Notes: generated from the letters alone by a model not told the origin. A stretch of DNA of 34,046 nt from Theodoxus fluviatilis (GCA_034096865.1 JAWQFJ010025809.1:32501-66546); one strand, 5' to 3'; numbered from the stretch's first letter, positions 21,641 through 32,527 are shown. Numbers and translations are program-made.

Positions 21641-22795
21641 GAACGAGCGAGATTGCACAGCCTATCAGCCCTTGCAGGCTATGTAAGGCCGCTGAGCTCG
21701 AAAATCACTGGAGCAGGTTACAGTGAGCGCAAGTCTCGAGTTCCCTCAGTCTTGGAAGCTATGGATCGCATGGGGAGACGCGGGGGGTCTGTTCTTACCC
21801 CCAACCCACGGGGGGTCTGTTCTTACCCCCAACCCACGGGGGTCTGTTCTTACCCCCAACCCACGGGGGGTCTGTTCTTACCCCCAACCCACGGGGGTCT
21901 GTTCTTACCCCCAACCCACGGGGGGTCTGTTCTTACCCCCAACCCACGGGGGTCTATTCTTACCCCCAACCCACGGGGGGTCTGTTCTTACCCACAACCC
22001 ACGGAGGGTCTGTTCTTACCCACAACCCACGGGGGTCTATTCTTACCCCCAACCCACGGGGGTCTATTCTTACCCCCAACCCACGGGGGGTCTGTTCTTA
22101 CCCCCAACCCACGGGGGGTCTGTTCTTACCCCCAACCCACGGGGGGTCTGTTCTTACCCCCAACCCACGGGGGGTCTGTTCTTACCCCCAACCCACGGGG
22201 GTCTGTTCTTACCCCCAACCCACGGGGGGTCTGTTCTTACCCCCAACCCACGGGGGGTCTGTTCTTACCCCCAACCCACGGGGGTATATTCTTACCCCCA
22301 ATCCACGGGGTCTATTCTTACCCACAAACCACGGGGGTCTATTCTTACCCACAACCCACGGGGGTCTATTCTTACCCACAACCCACGGGGGGCTATTCTT
22401 ACCCACAAACCACGGGGGTCTATTCTTACCCACAAACCACGGGGGTCTATTCTTACCCACAACCCACGGGTGTCTATACTTACCCACAACCCACGGGGGT
22501 CTATTCTTACCCACAACCCACGGGGGTCTATTCTTACCCACAACCCACGGGGGTCTATTCTTACCCACAACCCACGGGGGTCTATTCTTACCCACAACCC
22601 ACGGGGGTCTATTCTTACCCACAACCCACGGGGGTCTATTCTTACCCACAACCCATGGGGGTCTATTCTTACCCACAACCCACGGGGGGTCTATTCTTAC
22701 CCACAACCCACCGGGTATATTCTTACCCACAACCCACGGGGGGTCTTTTCTTACCCACAACCCACGGAGGGGCTTAGAATGGGGACGACTGAGTT
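21641..22795 (-). mobile_element. Dispersed element copy 2 with internal minisatellite expansion
   Basis: It is homologous to 9406-9600 (see shared landmarks there). Between gggagacgcgg and the distal part, the segment present about once in copy 1 is repeated about 36 times. Orientation is inferred from the tetranucleotide tract at its left end. No coding function is evident. Confidence 0.5.
21781..22775 (+). repeat. 27-28 bp minisatellite, about 36 units
   Basis: The unit is a run of four to six G, then TCTRTTCTTACCC, then C or A, then CAACCCAC. Proximal units (to about 22300) mostly read TCTGTTCTTACCCCC; distal units read TCTATTCTTACCCAC, so the array has two homogeneous halves. Changes in G-run length rotate the frame, and all three plus frames are open; the resulting frames of 360-390 codons are therefore not evidence of a protein. 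Confidence 0.97.
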
Positions 22796-23350
22796 AAGAT
22801 TTCAATGACAGTCCGGGGGCTGCATGCACAGGGAACATATGATGGACTGTCGGACTATTGAAAGCCTCGAGGAGACGCATTGAGCGGGACGAAGCCCAGC
22901 CGCCAGGGCTCGCGGGTCATAAGGGGAAGACCCTCAGGAGCCCTCGTCGTATTTTGTTACTGTAGGGACTCACACATCCCCAACACGAACAATGGACATG
23001 TCTGGCAGGAGGCTTCGCTCACGAGCTTGCTGTGCCTCCACTGCCACACTGCAAAGGAGGATCCACAAAAGCTGTGCTCTTTTTATTCCTGGCGTTTCCA
23101 GGCCTCAGTGTGTGAATCTCAGGATGATGTTCCGCGCATGCGCAGTGCCAGTTCTGCTCATGGAAAATTCCCGGTTCAGCCGGGTCACAGAGCATTCGAT
23201 GAACGACCCAGATCACGGCGGCCTACATAAATTGCTTTGCCCTTTTATTTCTGGCGTTTCCAGGCCTCAGTGTGTGAATCTCAGTATGACGTTCCACCTG
23301 TGCTGGCAGGAAAATGAGGAAAGAAAATGGTTTGGCGACAAGCATGCAGT
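22796..23350. other. Unassigned sequence with a diverged direct repeat
   Basis: A segment of about 55 bases containing ctggcgtttccaggcctcag and then tgtgtgaatctcag occurs at about 23084-23137 and again at about 23239-23292, roughly 155 bp apart. The segment includes a CCTGG...CCAGG stem. No gene recognised. Confidence 0.6.
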
Positions 23351-23351
23351 T

Positions 23352-23832
23352 GGTGTTTGTGTGTATGTGTGTCTGCGCGCGCGCACATGTGTGTGTGTAT
23401 GTGCACGTGTATATGTGTGTGCACGAGTGCGTGCGTGTGTGTGTATGTGTGTGTGTGTACGTGCGCGTGTACATGTGTGTGCGTGCGTGCGTGTGTGTGT
23501 GTACGTACACGTGTATATGTATGTGCGAGAGTGCGTGCGTGTGTGTGCACGCTCGCGTGTGTGCGCGCATGCATGCGTGCGTGCGTACGTGCATGCGTTT
23601 GTTTCTTCGTACATGAGTGCGTGCGTGCGTGTGTGTGTGAATGTGCACGTGTATGTGTGTGTGCGTGCGTACGTGCGTATGTGTGCGTGCGCGCGTGCTT
23701 GTGCGTGCGTTTGTTCGTTTGTACATGAGTGTGTGCATGCTCGCGTGCGTGTGTATGTATGTGTAAATTTGCATGTGTTTGTGCGCAAGCGTGCGTGTAT
23801 GCATGCGTGCGTACCTGCGCGCGTGCGTGCAT
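23352..23832 (+). repeat. Degenerate alternating purine-pyrimidine tract (TG/CG/CA)
   Basis: Nearly 480 bp of GTGT, GCGT and ACGT-type dinucleotides with frequent CpG. Its long frames are artefacts of the dinucleotide pattern. Confidence 0.9.
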
Positions 23833-23880
23833 TGAGTTTCATAAAAACTTAAGACCTTTTGACATCACTGCGAGATAATT

Positions 23881-24283
23881 CACTGGTCCGCAGAAGTTAA
23901 GGGCCTGCAAAACGTGTTAACGCCTCCTGTCTTTCAAAGCCCGTAGAAGACACACCCTTTTTGTTTTCTCTTCAAAACGCATGTTATCTTAATTATAAAT
24001 GGTTGGACTATCGTTTTACATTTAGTTTTACAAAATACTGTTGCATCTGATTATTTTATGAATTTAAGAAACGGAAAAAGTCGTTTTGCAAGTTCATTTT
24101 CTGGGGGTACTCACTTTGACGCCCAGCTGCGCAACGCTGAGTTAAGATAATCGTGATTTGCAAACGGGATCATAAAGAAGAACGAATGTCCTTTCCGAGC
24201 ATATGTATATGGTTACTCAATATTTACTCGTTCAGCTTTTATAGCAAAACTTTTTACCGGCCCTTAACTTTTGCGGACCAGTG
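23881..24283. mobile_element. 403-bp element with 25-bp terminal inverted repeats
   Basis: CACTGGTCCGC at 23881 begins a 25-base string ending at 23905; its reverse complement occurs at 24259-24283 with one mismatch. The interior is AT-rich and non-coding, which suggests a MITE or other non-autonomous DNA transposon. No clear target-site duplication is seen (left flank AATT, right flank TAGG), so the superfamily is not assigned. The start of the large tandem duplication lies inside this element. Confidence 0.65.
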
Positions 24284-24568
24284 TAGGATGACCAGGAAGT
24301 TGAGACTTCTTCTTCAACTTAAACTGAACCAGTTCTGTCAAATGGAGCTCGACGCATAAGGGAGACCAAAAGCATGGTGACTGATCGATTTCACGGGATA
24401 TTTACGTAATCTGCGCACCGGATAAATACATATTTAAAAATCACGTGTTTGCGTCATAGGCGAGCGACGTAAAGATTCGCGCGACGAAGATGATTGAAAT
24501 TATTAGTTTTGGGGGGGTTTTAGCAGGTGTTGTTTTTTCGTCCGTCGAGTCGACGAGGACCACTCTAG

Positions 24569-25720
24569 TCATCCGGGGGGTTGCTGGGACTGGTTCTGTC
24601 TGTGTGTGCGCAGATGGCTAACGAGGCCGATCATGGCACGGAAGGTTCGGGAACAGAAGGGACATGGGACAAGTGGGACGTCTCCAGGGGGGTTGACAGC
24701 ATGGGCCTTGCGGGCTTGCCTCTTCTTTTCTGCGGCAGTGATCCTGTTTGCCTCGCATGTCTTGGCACCTTTGTGGATGGAAGAGCGCCAGGTGGATCGG
24801 TCCATTGCAGCCCGTTCCCACGTGTCTGGATTGATGGCAAAAGCTTTCAGTGAAGCTTTCAGGGTGTCTTTGAAGCGCTTCTTTTGCCCACCGTGGGACC
24901 GCTGGCCATGCCGTAGCTCGCCATAGAAGAGTCTCTTTGGCAGTCTCTCGTCTGGCATCCGGACTACGTGCCCTGCCCAGCGAAGCTGTGACTGCATCAG
25001 GAGGGTGAAGATGCTGGGGAGACCTGCTTTGGTGAGTACCACTGTGTCTGGAATTTTGTCCTGCCATTTTATGCCAAGGATCTTCCTGAGGCTTGTTGTG
25101 TGAAAGTGGTTCAGTTTTCTAGCATGGCGTTGATAGACAGTCCACGTTTCACATGCATATAGCAGTGTGGGGAGCACCACTGCCCTGTATACTTTCAGCT
25201 TGGTCTGAGTGGTAATGCCTCTTCTGTTCCAGACATTTGGATATAACCTGCCAAAAGTGGAGCTGGCTCTGGCAATTCTAATGTTTACTTCGTCATCGAT
25301 GGTAGCATTCTGAGACAGTGTGCTGCCTAGGTATGTGAAACGGTTCACTGTGTTTAGTCTCTGGCCATTGACAGTGATGTTGGGCTCAACGTAGGGCTTT
25401 CCAGGCGCGGGCTGATGGAGGACTTCAGTCTTCTTTGTACTGATCGTCAGACCAAAGTTTGTGCAGGCGCTGGAGAACAGATTAACGTTTCGTTTCATGT
25501 CGGCTTCTGAGACAGCGTTGAGGGCACAGTCATCGGCAAACAGCAGATCCCTAATGATGTCTGTCATAACCTTGTTTTTTGCCTGGAGCCTCCGCAGGTT
25601 GAACAGTTTGCCGTCTGTGCGGTACCTCAGGTTGACACCAACGTCCTCGTCTCTGAAGGCCTCTGACAGCATGGCGGAAAACATTAGGCTAAACAGTGTT
25701 GGTGCCAGGACGCAGCCCTT
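24569..25720 (-). pseudogene. 5'-truncated LINE: RT C-terminal half plus C2H2 zinc finger (copy 1)
   Basis: The minus-strand frame opens right after a TAA (25721-25723) with KGCVLAPTLFSL, a core RT motif, and runs to a stop at 24569-24571. Counting from the Met at 25684, FADD is at residues 49-52, GLTISTKKTEV about 78-88, YLGST 118-122, LLYACETW 174-181 and LRWAGHVVRM 234-243. A C2H2 finger has C341, C344, H357 and H361. Known: LINE ORF2 proteins carry RT, a thumb and often a terminal Cys/His finger. The endonuclease and N-terminal RT motifs are absent, so this cannot be autonomous. The retained frame has no stop or frameshift, so the insertion is fairly young. I do not assign a clade. Confidence 0.92.
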
Positions 25721-25723
25721 TTA

Positions 25724-26131
25724 TATTTGAAGGCTGCACGCTGAACGCAATATTCTAATCGAATCTCTCCACAAAATGAGCACGCGGCACCTGTTCGATT
25801 GCAGCTGCCTCGTCTGTCTGGGTGGCTCTGTGTAAAAGTACGTCCCTGCCTCGTCTGCCTGGGTGGCTCTGTGTAGAAGTACGTCCCAAGTGTCCTTGAG
25901 GGCGGCCTGCGCAAGTCTTGAGACACAACGTCACACTATGATTGGATGTTGTGCGTGCAATTCCCTCTGACATTTCTTGCAAAATGCCAACAGCAACCAC
26001 TTCGCCGCGTTCTGGTCAACAACGAGCCCGTGTACGTACACACATTATTTTTTTCAGCTCATGGATATTTGAAAAGGAAAATTCCATTACGTTGGCTATA
26101 GTTACATAAAGTCGAGATGACATCAAAACTG
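25724..26131. other. Spacer between the LINE fragment and the TGACC element
   Basis: It contains the 41-bp direct duplication at 25806-25887. A minus-strand 80-codon frame across it is unrelated to RT. No gene recognised. Confidence 0.5.
25806..25887 (+). repeat. 41-bp tandem duplication
   Basis: Two adjacent 41-bp units (25806-25846, 25847-25887) begin tgcctcgtctg and end aagtacgtccc; they differ at two bases. The pair recurs at 28212-28293 through the larger duplication. Confidence 0.95.
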
Positions 26132-26488
26132 ACAAGAAGGGCAAAGCCCATACGACTCACATGCTTGACCTTGACCTTTATATGATCTTGACCTTCAGGT
26201 GACGTTCAAGGTCAAGGTCAAACAACTAAACCTACCAATGACATGATACACTAAGAAATGCTTTACACATTTTTCCTACCAAAATACATGTGACCTTGAC
26301 CCAAGGTCAAGGTCATCCAAGGTCATGCAACACAAAGCTGTTAATTCAAGACATAGGAAGCACAATGGTGATTATTGGCACTTTCTACCATGAGATATGG
26401 TCACTTTTAGTGGTTCACTACCCCATTTTGGTCACATTTCATAAGGGTCAAAGTGACCTTGACCTTGATATGTGACCAAATGTGTCTC
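26132..26488 (+). mobile_element. Left part of a TGACC element (truncated by the duplication junction)
   Basis: Identical to 28538-28894, then stops abruptly at the junction TC and continues as TIR-element sequence. It contains the left-end hairpin GGGCaaaGCCC and five or more TGACCTTGA/TCAAGGTCA motifs. Confidence 0.9.
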
Positions 26489-26689
26489 GTTTTGCAAGTT
26501 CATTTTCTGGGGGTACTCACTTTGACGCCCAGCTGCGCAACGCTGAGTTAAGATAATCGTGATTTGCAAACGGGATCATAAAGAAGAACGAATGTCCTTT
26601 CCGAGCATATGTATATGGTTACTCAATATTTACTCGTTCAGCTTTTATAGCAAAACTTTTTACCGGCCCTTAACTTTTGCGGACCAGTG
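26488..26689. mobile_element. Right part of the TIR element (second copy)
   Basis: Corresponds to 24082-24283. Only the right terminal inverted repeat (26665-26689) is present; the left half was not duplicated. Confidence 0.8.
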
Positions 26690-26974
26690 TAGGATGACCA
26701 GGAAGTTGAGACTTCTTCTTCAACTTAAACTGAACCAGTTCTGTCAAATGGAGCTCGACGCATAAGGGAGACCAAAAGCATGGTGACTGATCGATTTCAC
26801 GGGATATTTACGTAATCTGCGCACCGGATAAATACATATTTAAAAATCACGTGTTTGCGTCATAGGCGAGCGACGTAAAGATTCGCGCGACGAAGATGAT
26901 TGAAATTATTAGTTTTGGGGGGGTTTTAGCAGGTGTTGTTTTTTCGTCCGTCGAGTCGACGAGGACCACTCTAG

Positions 26975-28126
26975 TCATCCGGGGGGTTGCTGGGACTGGT
27001 TCTGTCTGTGTGTGCGCAGATGGCTAACGAGGCCGATCATGGCACGGAAGGTTCGGGAACAGAAGGGACATGGGACAAGTGGGACGTCTCCAGGGGGGTT
27101 GACAGCATGGGCCTTGCGGGCTTGCCTCTTCTTTTCTGCGGCAGTGATCCTGTTTGCCTCGCATGTCTTGGCACCTTTGTGGATGGAAGAGCGCCAGGTG
27201 GATCGGTCCATTGCAGCCCGTTCCCACGTGTCTGGATTGATGGCAAAAGCTTTCAGTGAAGCTTTCAGGGTGTCTTTGAAGCGCTTCTTTTGCCCACCGT
27301 GGGACCGCTGGCCATGCCGTAGCTCGCCATAGAAGAGTCTCTTTGGCAGTCTCTCGTCTGGCATCCGGACTACGTGCCCTGCCCAGCGAAGCTGTGACTG
27401 CATCAGGAGGGTGAAGATGCTGGGGAGACCTGCTTTGGTCAGTACCACTGTGTCTGGAATTTTGTCCTGCCATTTTATGCCAAGGATCTTCCTGAGGCTT
27501 GTTGTGTGAAAGTGGTTCAGTTTTCTAGCATGTAGTTGATAGACAGTCCACGTTTCACATGCATATAGCAGTGTGGGGAGCACCACTGCCCTGTATACTT
27601 TCAGCTTGGTCTGAGTGGTAATGCCTCTTCTGTTCCAGACATTTGGATATAACCTGCCAAAAGTGGAGCTGGCTCTGGCAATTCTAATGTTTACTTCGTC
27701 ATCGATGGTAGCATTCTGAGACAGTGTGCTGCCTAGGTATGTGAAACGGTTCACTGTGTTTAGTCTCTGGCCATTGACAGTGATGTTGGGCTCAACGTAG
27801 GGCTTTCCAGGCGCGGGCTGATGGAGGACTTCAGTCTTCTTTGTACTGATCGTCAGACCAAAGTTTGTGCAGGCGCTGGAGAACAGATTAACGTTTCGTT
27901 TCATGTCGGCTTCTGAGACAGCGTTGAGGGCACAGTCATCGGCAAACAGCAGATCCCTAATGATGTCTGTCATAACCTTGTTTTTTGCCTGGAGCCTCCG
28001 CAGGTTGAACAGTTTGCCGTCTGTGCGGTACCTCAGGTTGACACCAACGTCCTCGTCTCTGAAGGCCTCTGACAGCATGGCGGAAAACATTAGGCTAAAC
28101 AGTGTTGGTGCCAGGACGCAGCCCTT
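26975..28126 (-). pseudogene. 5'-truncated LINE: RT C-terminal half plus C2H2 zinc finger (copy 2)
   Basis: Same structure and length as the copy at 24569-25720. One amino-acid difference: residue 186 is Leu (CTA) here and Arg (CGC) in copy 1, a two-base change. The third base difference is silent (CTG versus CTC, Leu 217). Because this copy arose by segmental duplication and not by retrotransposition, the two copies share the same truncation point and flanks. Confidence 0.92.
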
Positions 28127-28211
28127 TTATATTTGAAGGCTGCACGCTGAACGCAATATTCTAATCGAATCTCTCCACAAAATGAGCACGCGGCACCTGT
28201 TCGATTGCAGC

Positions 28212-28293
28212 TGCCTCGTCTGTCTGGGTGGCTCTGTGTAAAAGTACGTCCCTGCCTCGTCTGCCTGGGTGGCTCTGTGTAGAAGTACGTCCC
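28212..28293 (+). repeat. 41-bp tandem duplication (second copy)
   Basis: The duplicated counterpart of 25806-25887. Confidence 0.95.
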
Positions 28294-28537
28294 AAGTGTC
28301 CTTGAGGGCGGCCTGCGCAAGTCTTGAGACACAACGTCACACTATGATTGGATGTTGTGCGTGCAATTCCCTCTGACATTTCTTGCAAAATGCCAACAGC
28401 AACCACTTCGCCGCGTTCTGGTCAACAACGAGCCCGTGTACGTACACACATTATTTTTTTCAGCTCATGGATATTTGAAAAGGAAAATTCCATTACGTTG
28501 GCTATAGTTACATAAAGTCGAGATGACATCAAAACTG

Positions 28538-29392
28538 ACAAGAAGGGCAAAGCCCATACGACTCACATGCTTGACCTTGACCTTTATATGATCTTGACCT
28601 TCAGGTGACGTTCAAGGTCAAGGTCAAACAACTAAACCTACCAATGACATGATACACTAAGAAATGCTTTACACATTTTTCCTACCAAAATACATGTGAC
28701 CTTGACCCAAGGTCAAGGTCATCCAAGGTCATGCAACACAAAGCTGTTAATTCAAGACATAGGAAGCACAATGGTGATTATTGGCACTTTCTACCATGAG
28801 ATATGGTCACTTTTAGTGGTTCACTACCCCATTTTGGTCACATTTCATAAGGGTCAAAGTGACCTTGACCTTGATATGTGACCAAATGTGTCTCATGATG
28901 AAAGTATAACATGTGCCCCAGATAATTATTAAGTTTGAAACAGTTATCTTCCATAGTTCGGGTCAGGGTCACTTCAAAATATGTATACAATCCAACTTGG
29001 AAGAGCTCCTGTGACCTTGACCTTGAAGCAAGGTCAACCAAACTGGTATCAAAAGATAGGGATTACTTTGCCCTATCTACCATTTATAGGTCAGGTATCC
29101 AATCTCAAAAACTTCAGAGAAAATTGAGAAAATGTGAAAAATGACTGCTTTTTATACAACATTTATGGCCCCTGCGACCTTGACCTTGAAGCAAGGTTAA
29201 GTCACTATGTATGTTTTTTGAGGCCTTGTCATCATACACCATCATGCCACATTTGGTATTGATAGACTCAATAGTCTCCGAGAAAAATCCAACGTTAAAG
29301 TTTTCGGACGCCCGGACGCCCGGACCGGACGCCCGGACGGACGAAAAAGGTGAGTACATAGACTCACTTTTGCTTCGCATGTGAGTCAAAAA
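28538..29392 (+). mobile_element. Full copy B of the TGACCTTGACC-rich element
   Basis: It matches 2212-3089 along its length with small indels, keeping the left hairpin, the subterminal GACTCACATGC/GCATGTGAGTC pair, the 10-bp CGGACGCCCG repeat (29306-29342, shorter than in copy A) and the right end gtgagtcaaaaa. No open frame of note. The flanks differ from those of copy A, so this is an independent insertion. Confidence 0.85.
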
Positions 29393-29424
29393 CCGAACAG
29401 AAGTCACGAGGCCCTGAAAGGATA

Positions 29425-29581
29425 GTGGGGATTGGGGGGTAGTGGGGTGGTGGTGGAGGGAGGGGGGAGGGGCGGTGGGCGGTGAAAGCAAAGCTTTTCC
29501 ATGCATTTGTGCACGGTACCAATGCCGGTCTTTGCAACAACAACAACAACAACAACACCAACAGCAACACCAACAACAACA
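29425..29581 (+). repeat. G-rich tract and (CAA)n
   Basis: Multiple GGGG/GGGGGG runs at 29425-29483 could form a G-quadruplex on the plus strand. A (CAA)n with CAC and CAG interruptions follows at about 29537-29581. Confidence 0.8.
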
Positions 29582-29599
29582 AAGTCTCCCTATCCTAAT

Positions 29600-30435
29600 C
29601 AAGACCTGTTCTTGCAGTTAGATGAGAAATTCACGGTTTTCGAAAAACTCAGGAAAAGTGCAGCACACTTGTCGGCAAAACTCATCGTGATGAAAGTGGG
29701 AATCAAATAAAACGCAAACAATAGAATAATTTATTACATGGGATTTGGGGATTTTTGTCGAGACAGTCTTCGAGCTAATACATCCGCATGATCTGTGCTT
29801 TTTCGGCATTCTGTGCCACAGATAATACCATAACCAGTGGGTAGGGACACAAGGAGGAATTTCTCACCATCCCAAACCATCTTCAAAACATTGCGCTGCA
29901 TTTTTTCCCCATTCTAAACCAGGATCATATCCATCATAGACTTCAACTCAACTTCCAAGCTGGGGGCAGTCATGTTGATGGAGGAATACACCAAGCAACA
30001 AAGCAGACATGCGAGAGGGAGTACAATCCCCATTCTGTGAACGCGAGTCAGTATACAAGATACAAGATACAAGACTCAGGCACAGTTCGCAATGAATGCG
30101 TAAGAGAATTGACCCTTCGCATTACAGCATTGAGCCAAAAATAGGTCCTTCTGATACTTTTTTTCTCCACTTTTTACAGAAATCATTCAGATGTTTCAAC
30201 ATTTCAACACAAACATTTTATTTTATCGAATAAACGCGTGTTTATTGCCTCAACAAGAGTAAGTTAAGAGTGTTGTGCGGAATAGTCTTAGAACTACTTT
30301 AACGGCGTATATATGTCAGGGAGCAGATCGGCTATCCCACAAGCCTCTCGTGTGACCTCCATTTGCATATGTCGGACGAAAACTTGCCATCACGTGATGT
30401 CAACTGGGCTAGAGACACTTTCGCCGGTAGGCGAA
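29600..30435. other. Unassigned sequence
   Basis: No gene recognised. A small (ATACAAG)3 lies near 30053-30073. Confidence 0.5.
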
Positions 30436-30439
30436 GTCT

Positions 30440-30917
30440 GTAATGAACTAGAATGAGTCTTTAGTGAACTAGAAAGAGTCTCTAGTGAACTAGAATGAGT
30501 CTCTAGTGGACTAGAATGAGTCTCTAGTGGACTAAAATGAGTCTCTAGTGGACTAGAATGAGCCTCTAGTGGACTAGAATGAGTCTCTAGTGAACTAGAA
30601 TGAGTCTCTAGTGGACTAACATGTGTCTCTAGTGGACTAGAATGAGTCTCTAGTGAACTAGAATGAGTCTCTAGTGGACTTGAATGAGTCTCTAGTGGAC
30701 TAGAATGTGTCTCTAGTGGACTAGAATGAGTCTCTAGTGGACTAGAATGAGTCTCTAGTGGACTAGAATGAGCCTCTAGTGGACTAGAATGAGTCTCTAG
30801 TGAACTAGAATGAGTCTCTAGTGGACTAACATGTGTCTCTAGTGGACTAGAATGTGTCTCTAGTGGACTAGAATGAGTCTCTAGTGGGCTAGAATGACTC
30901 TCCAGTGAACTAGAATG
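30440..30917 (+). repeat. 21-bp minisatellite with 210-bp higher-order repeat
   Basis: About 22 units of gtctctagtggactagaatg plus a, each with two CTAG palindromes. Variant units recur with a 210-bp (10-unit) offset: agcctc at 30561 and 30771, and ggactaacatg at 30613 and 30823. 30541-30630 and 30751-30840 are identical, so a block of ten units was duplicated. Confidence 0.95.
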
Positions 30918-31494
30918 TACAATCCCAGAACCCTCTTCCTAATTCAAATGGCATGCATGATATTTGGAAATAAGCCCACGTAACAGAATCGGTGACATAG
31001 ACTGTCTGGTAGTGTCAGTGGCACGGTGTGGTTTTTCGTCGAACCGTGTGATGCGCTTGAGTAGATTGTCTGCGAACTTGTTTGAGGTCGAGTAGTTTGG
31101 ATGTACCAGTATTAGCGACAAGCATCATAGCAAGATTCCAGTGTGCGTATTTACAGCCACAAGAATTACAGTGCCTAGTTGTGTTTTTATAAATGAAAAC
31201 GTTTATCCAATTCTACGCTCTTCATATAGACAAGATCATGAAGTTTCCAGATCTAGCGGGGACGAAACCCACACCTTTTTTTTAGGGGGTTGGGGTTGGG
31301 GTGGAGGGTGGCGGGACATTTCAGCTAAACCTGAGGTGTTTGGATAGGTGAAAGGAAATCATTCAGCCATCGCCGCACCCCATTCTCCGCCTCGATTGTC
31401 TCGTATTTCCTTTCTTCCCACTTGTAATGCATCACTCTATCATGGCAATCACCGCCCCCTGCTAAGAAAACTAAAGTTCCCTGACCCCACACTC
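30918..31494. other. Unassigned sequence with a G-rich tract
   Basis: No gene recognised. 31284-31316 carries GGGGG, GGGG, GGGG, GGG and GGG runs and could form a G-quadruplex. Confidence 0.5.
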
Positions 31495-31665
31495 GTCAGT
31501 ACTAACACAAGACGCACAACACACCACCCCGATCCACACAGTGACCCCCCAACCACTAAACCCCACCACACCCCCCACACCACACTCAAACTCCACCCCC
31601 ACACCATACCAAACCACACCCACAACACACCACACCACACCCCAAAGACCAAGCCCCCTACACGA
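31495..31665 (+). repeat. C/A-only degenerate repeat
   Basis: An almost G- and T-poor stretch of CCACA, CACC and CCCC words. Strong strand asymmetry; frames across it are artefacts. Confidence 0.85.
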
Positions 31666-31669
31666 CTTC

Positions 31670-32215
31670 ACTCTCTTCTTGTAAAAATTAAGTGTCGATA
31701 TCGGTAATGATGACATGTAAACCAGATAGCACTTTATGAAGAACTGCTGTAGAACAGTGGAACACCATTTAGGTACTGAAGGAATGGTTGGATCAGTATT
31801 TCACTATCATGTAGTCAACCTATTCCACATATTCAAACAGTAAAGTTATTAAGTAGGTTCATAGCCATAGTTGATGAATTCGACAGAAAAAGAAAATCTC
31901 CTCACAAGGCTGCTCCTGCCCTCTCCTATCCAGAGACATGACCCGGAGGAGTGTAATTTCAATGAACTTGGACATTTCGCGGTCAGCCACTGGTCTTGGA
32001 CTGGGAGTCGCGGACTAGTCCAGACCACAGCTGAGTCCTGGACTCAGCGAGTCTATGACATTCCACACTGAACCCTACGACTGCAGGGGTTGAATTGAAA
32101 GGCTGGGACCTGGGATGACCATGTTTAGTTCCAGATTATTATTTAGAATGAATGTGTGATTGTCACGGGGATTATACCGCCAGTGAGCACCAGCGCATTT
32201 TAAAACACAGGCCGT
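31670..32215. other. Unassigned sequence with two close palindromes
   Basis: No gene recognised. GGACTAGTCC at about 32011-32020 and GAGTCC-t-GGACTC at about 32033-32045 are adjacent palindromes sharing the word GGACT/AGTCC. Confidence 0.5.
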
Positions 32216-32219
32216 TACC

Positions 32220-32492
32220 ACTGTAAACTTACCGATCAAAAATGACGGCGACGATCGGTAGCAAAAACCTCGAGAAGAGAAAGCACCCGAGTTCACGGAG
32301 CGAGAATCGGTAGCCTATCATAAAAGCACAATAATGGTTCCACCAGTTCTCAACAACTTCTATGTCAGCAAGATACGGATACTAACAGCAGTCCATACAC
32401 ACAGTGCCCAAGCAAACAAAAGAAGACGGGACAGCGCTTGAGGGCGGTGGACAAATGAGTCTTGAGGGCGAAAGTGCGAGCGGACGTGAAGG

Positions 32493-32527
<35 letters not shown>

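Larger units (their letters stand above)
24081..28894 (+). repeat. Direct tandem duplication of 2,406 bp
   Basis: Unit 1 (24081-26486) and unit 2 (26487-28892) align without gaps. I found three differences: 25034 G versus 27440 C, and 25127-25128 GC versus 27533-27534 TA. The junction at 26487-26488 shares only the dinucleotide TC with both outer breakpoints (24081-24082 and 28893-28894). The left breakpoint cuts the TIR element and the right one cuts the TGACC element. The duplication is therefore younger than both insertions, or it is an assembly artefact. Confidence 0.95.

Noticed and set aside
21611..22808. Frames of 361-388 codons across the 27-28 bp minisatellite
   Set aside because: G-run length changes rotate the phase and all frames stay open, so openness carries no information.
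24569..25067. Additional plus- and minus-strand frames of 69-149 codons over the LINE fragments
   Set aside because: They are out-of-frame shadows of the RT/zinc-finger frame and recur identically in both duplicate copies.
24081..28894. The two 2.4-kb copies as LTRs of a retroelement
   Set aside because: They are directly adjacent with no internal region, and they contain pieces of unrelated elements.
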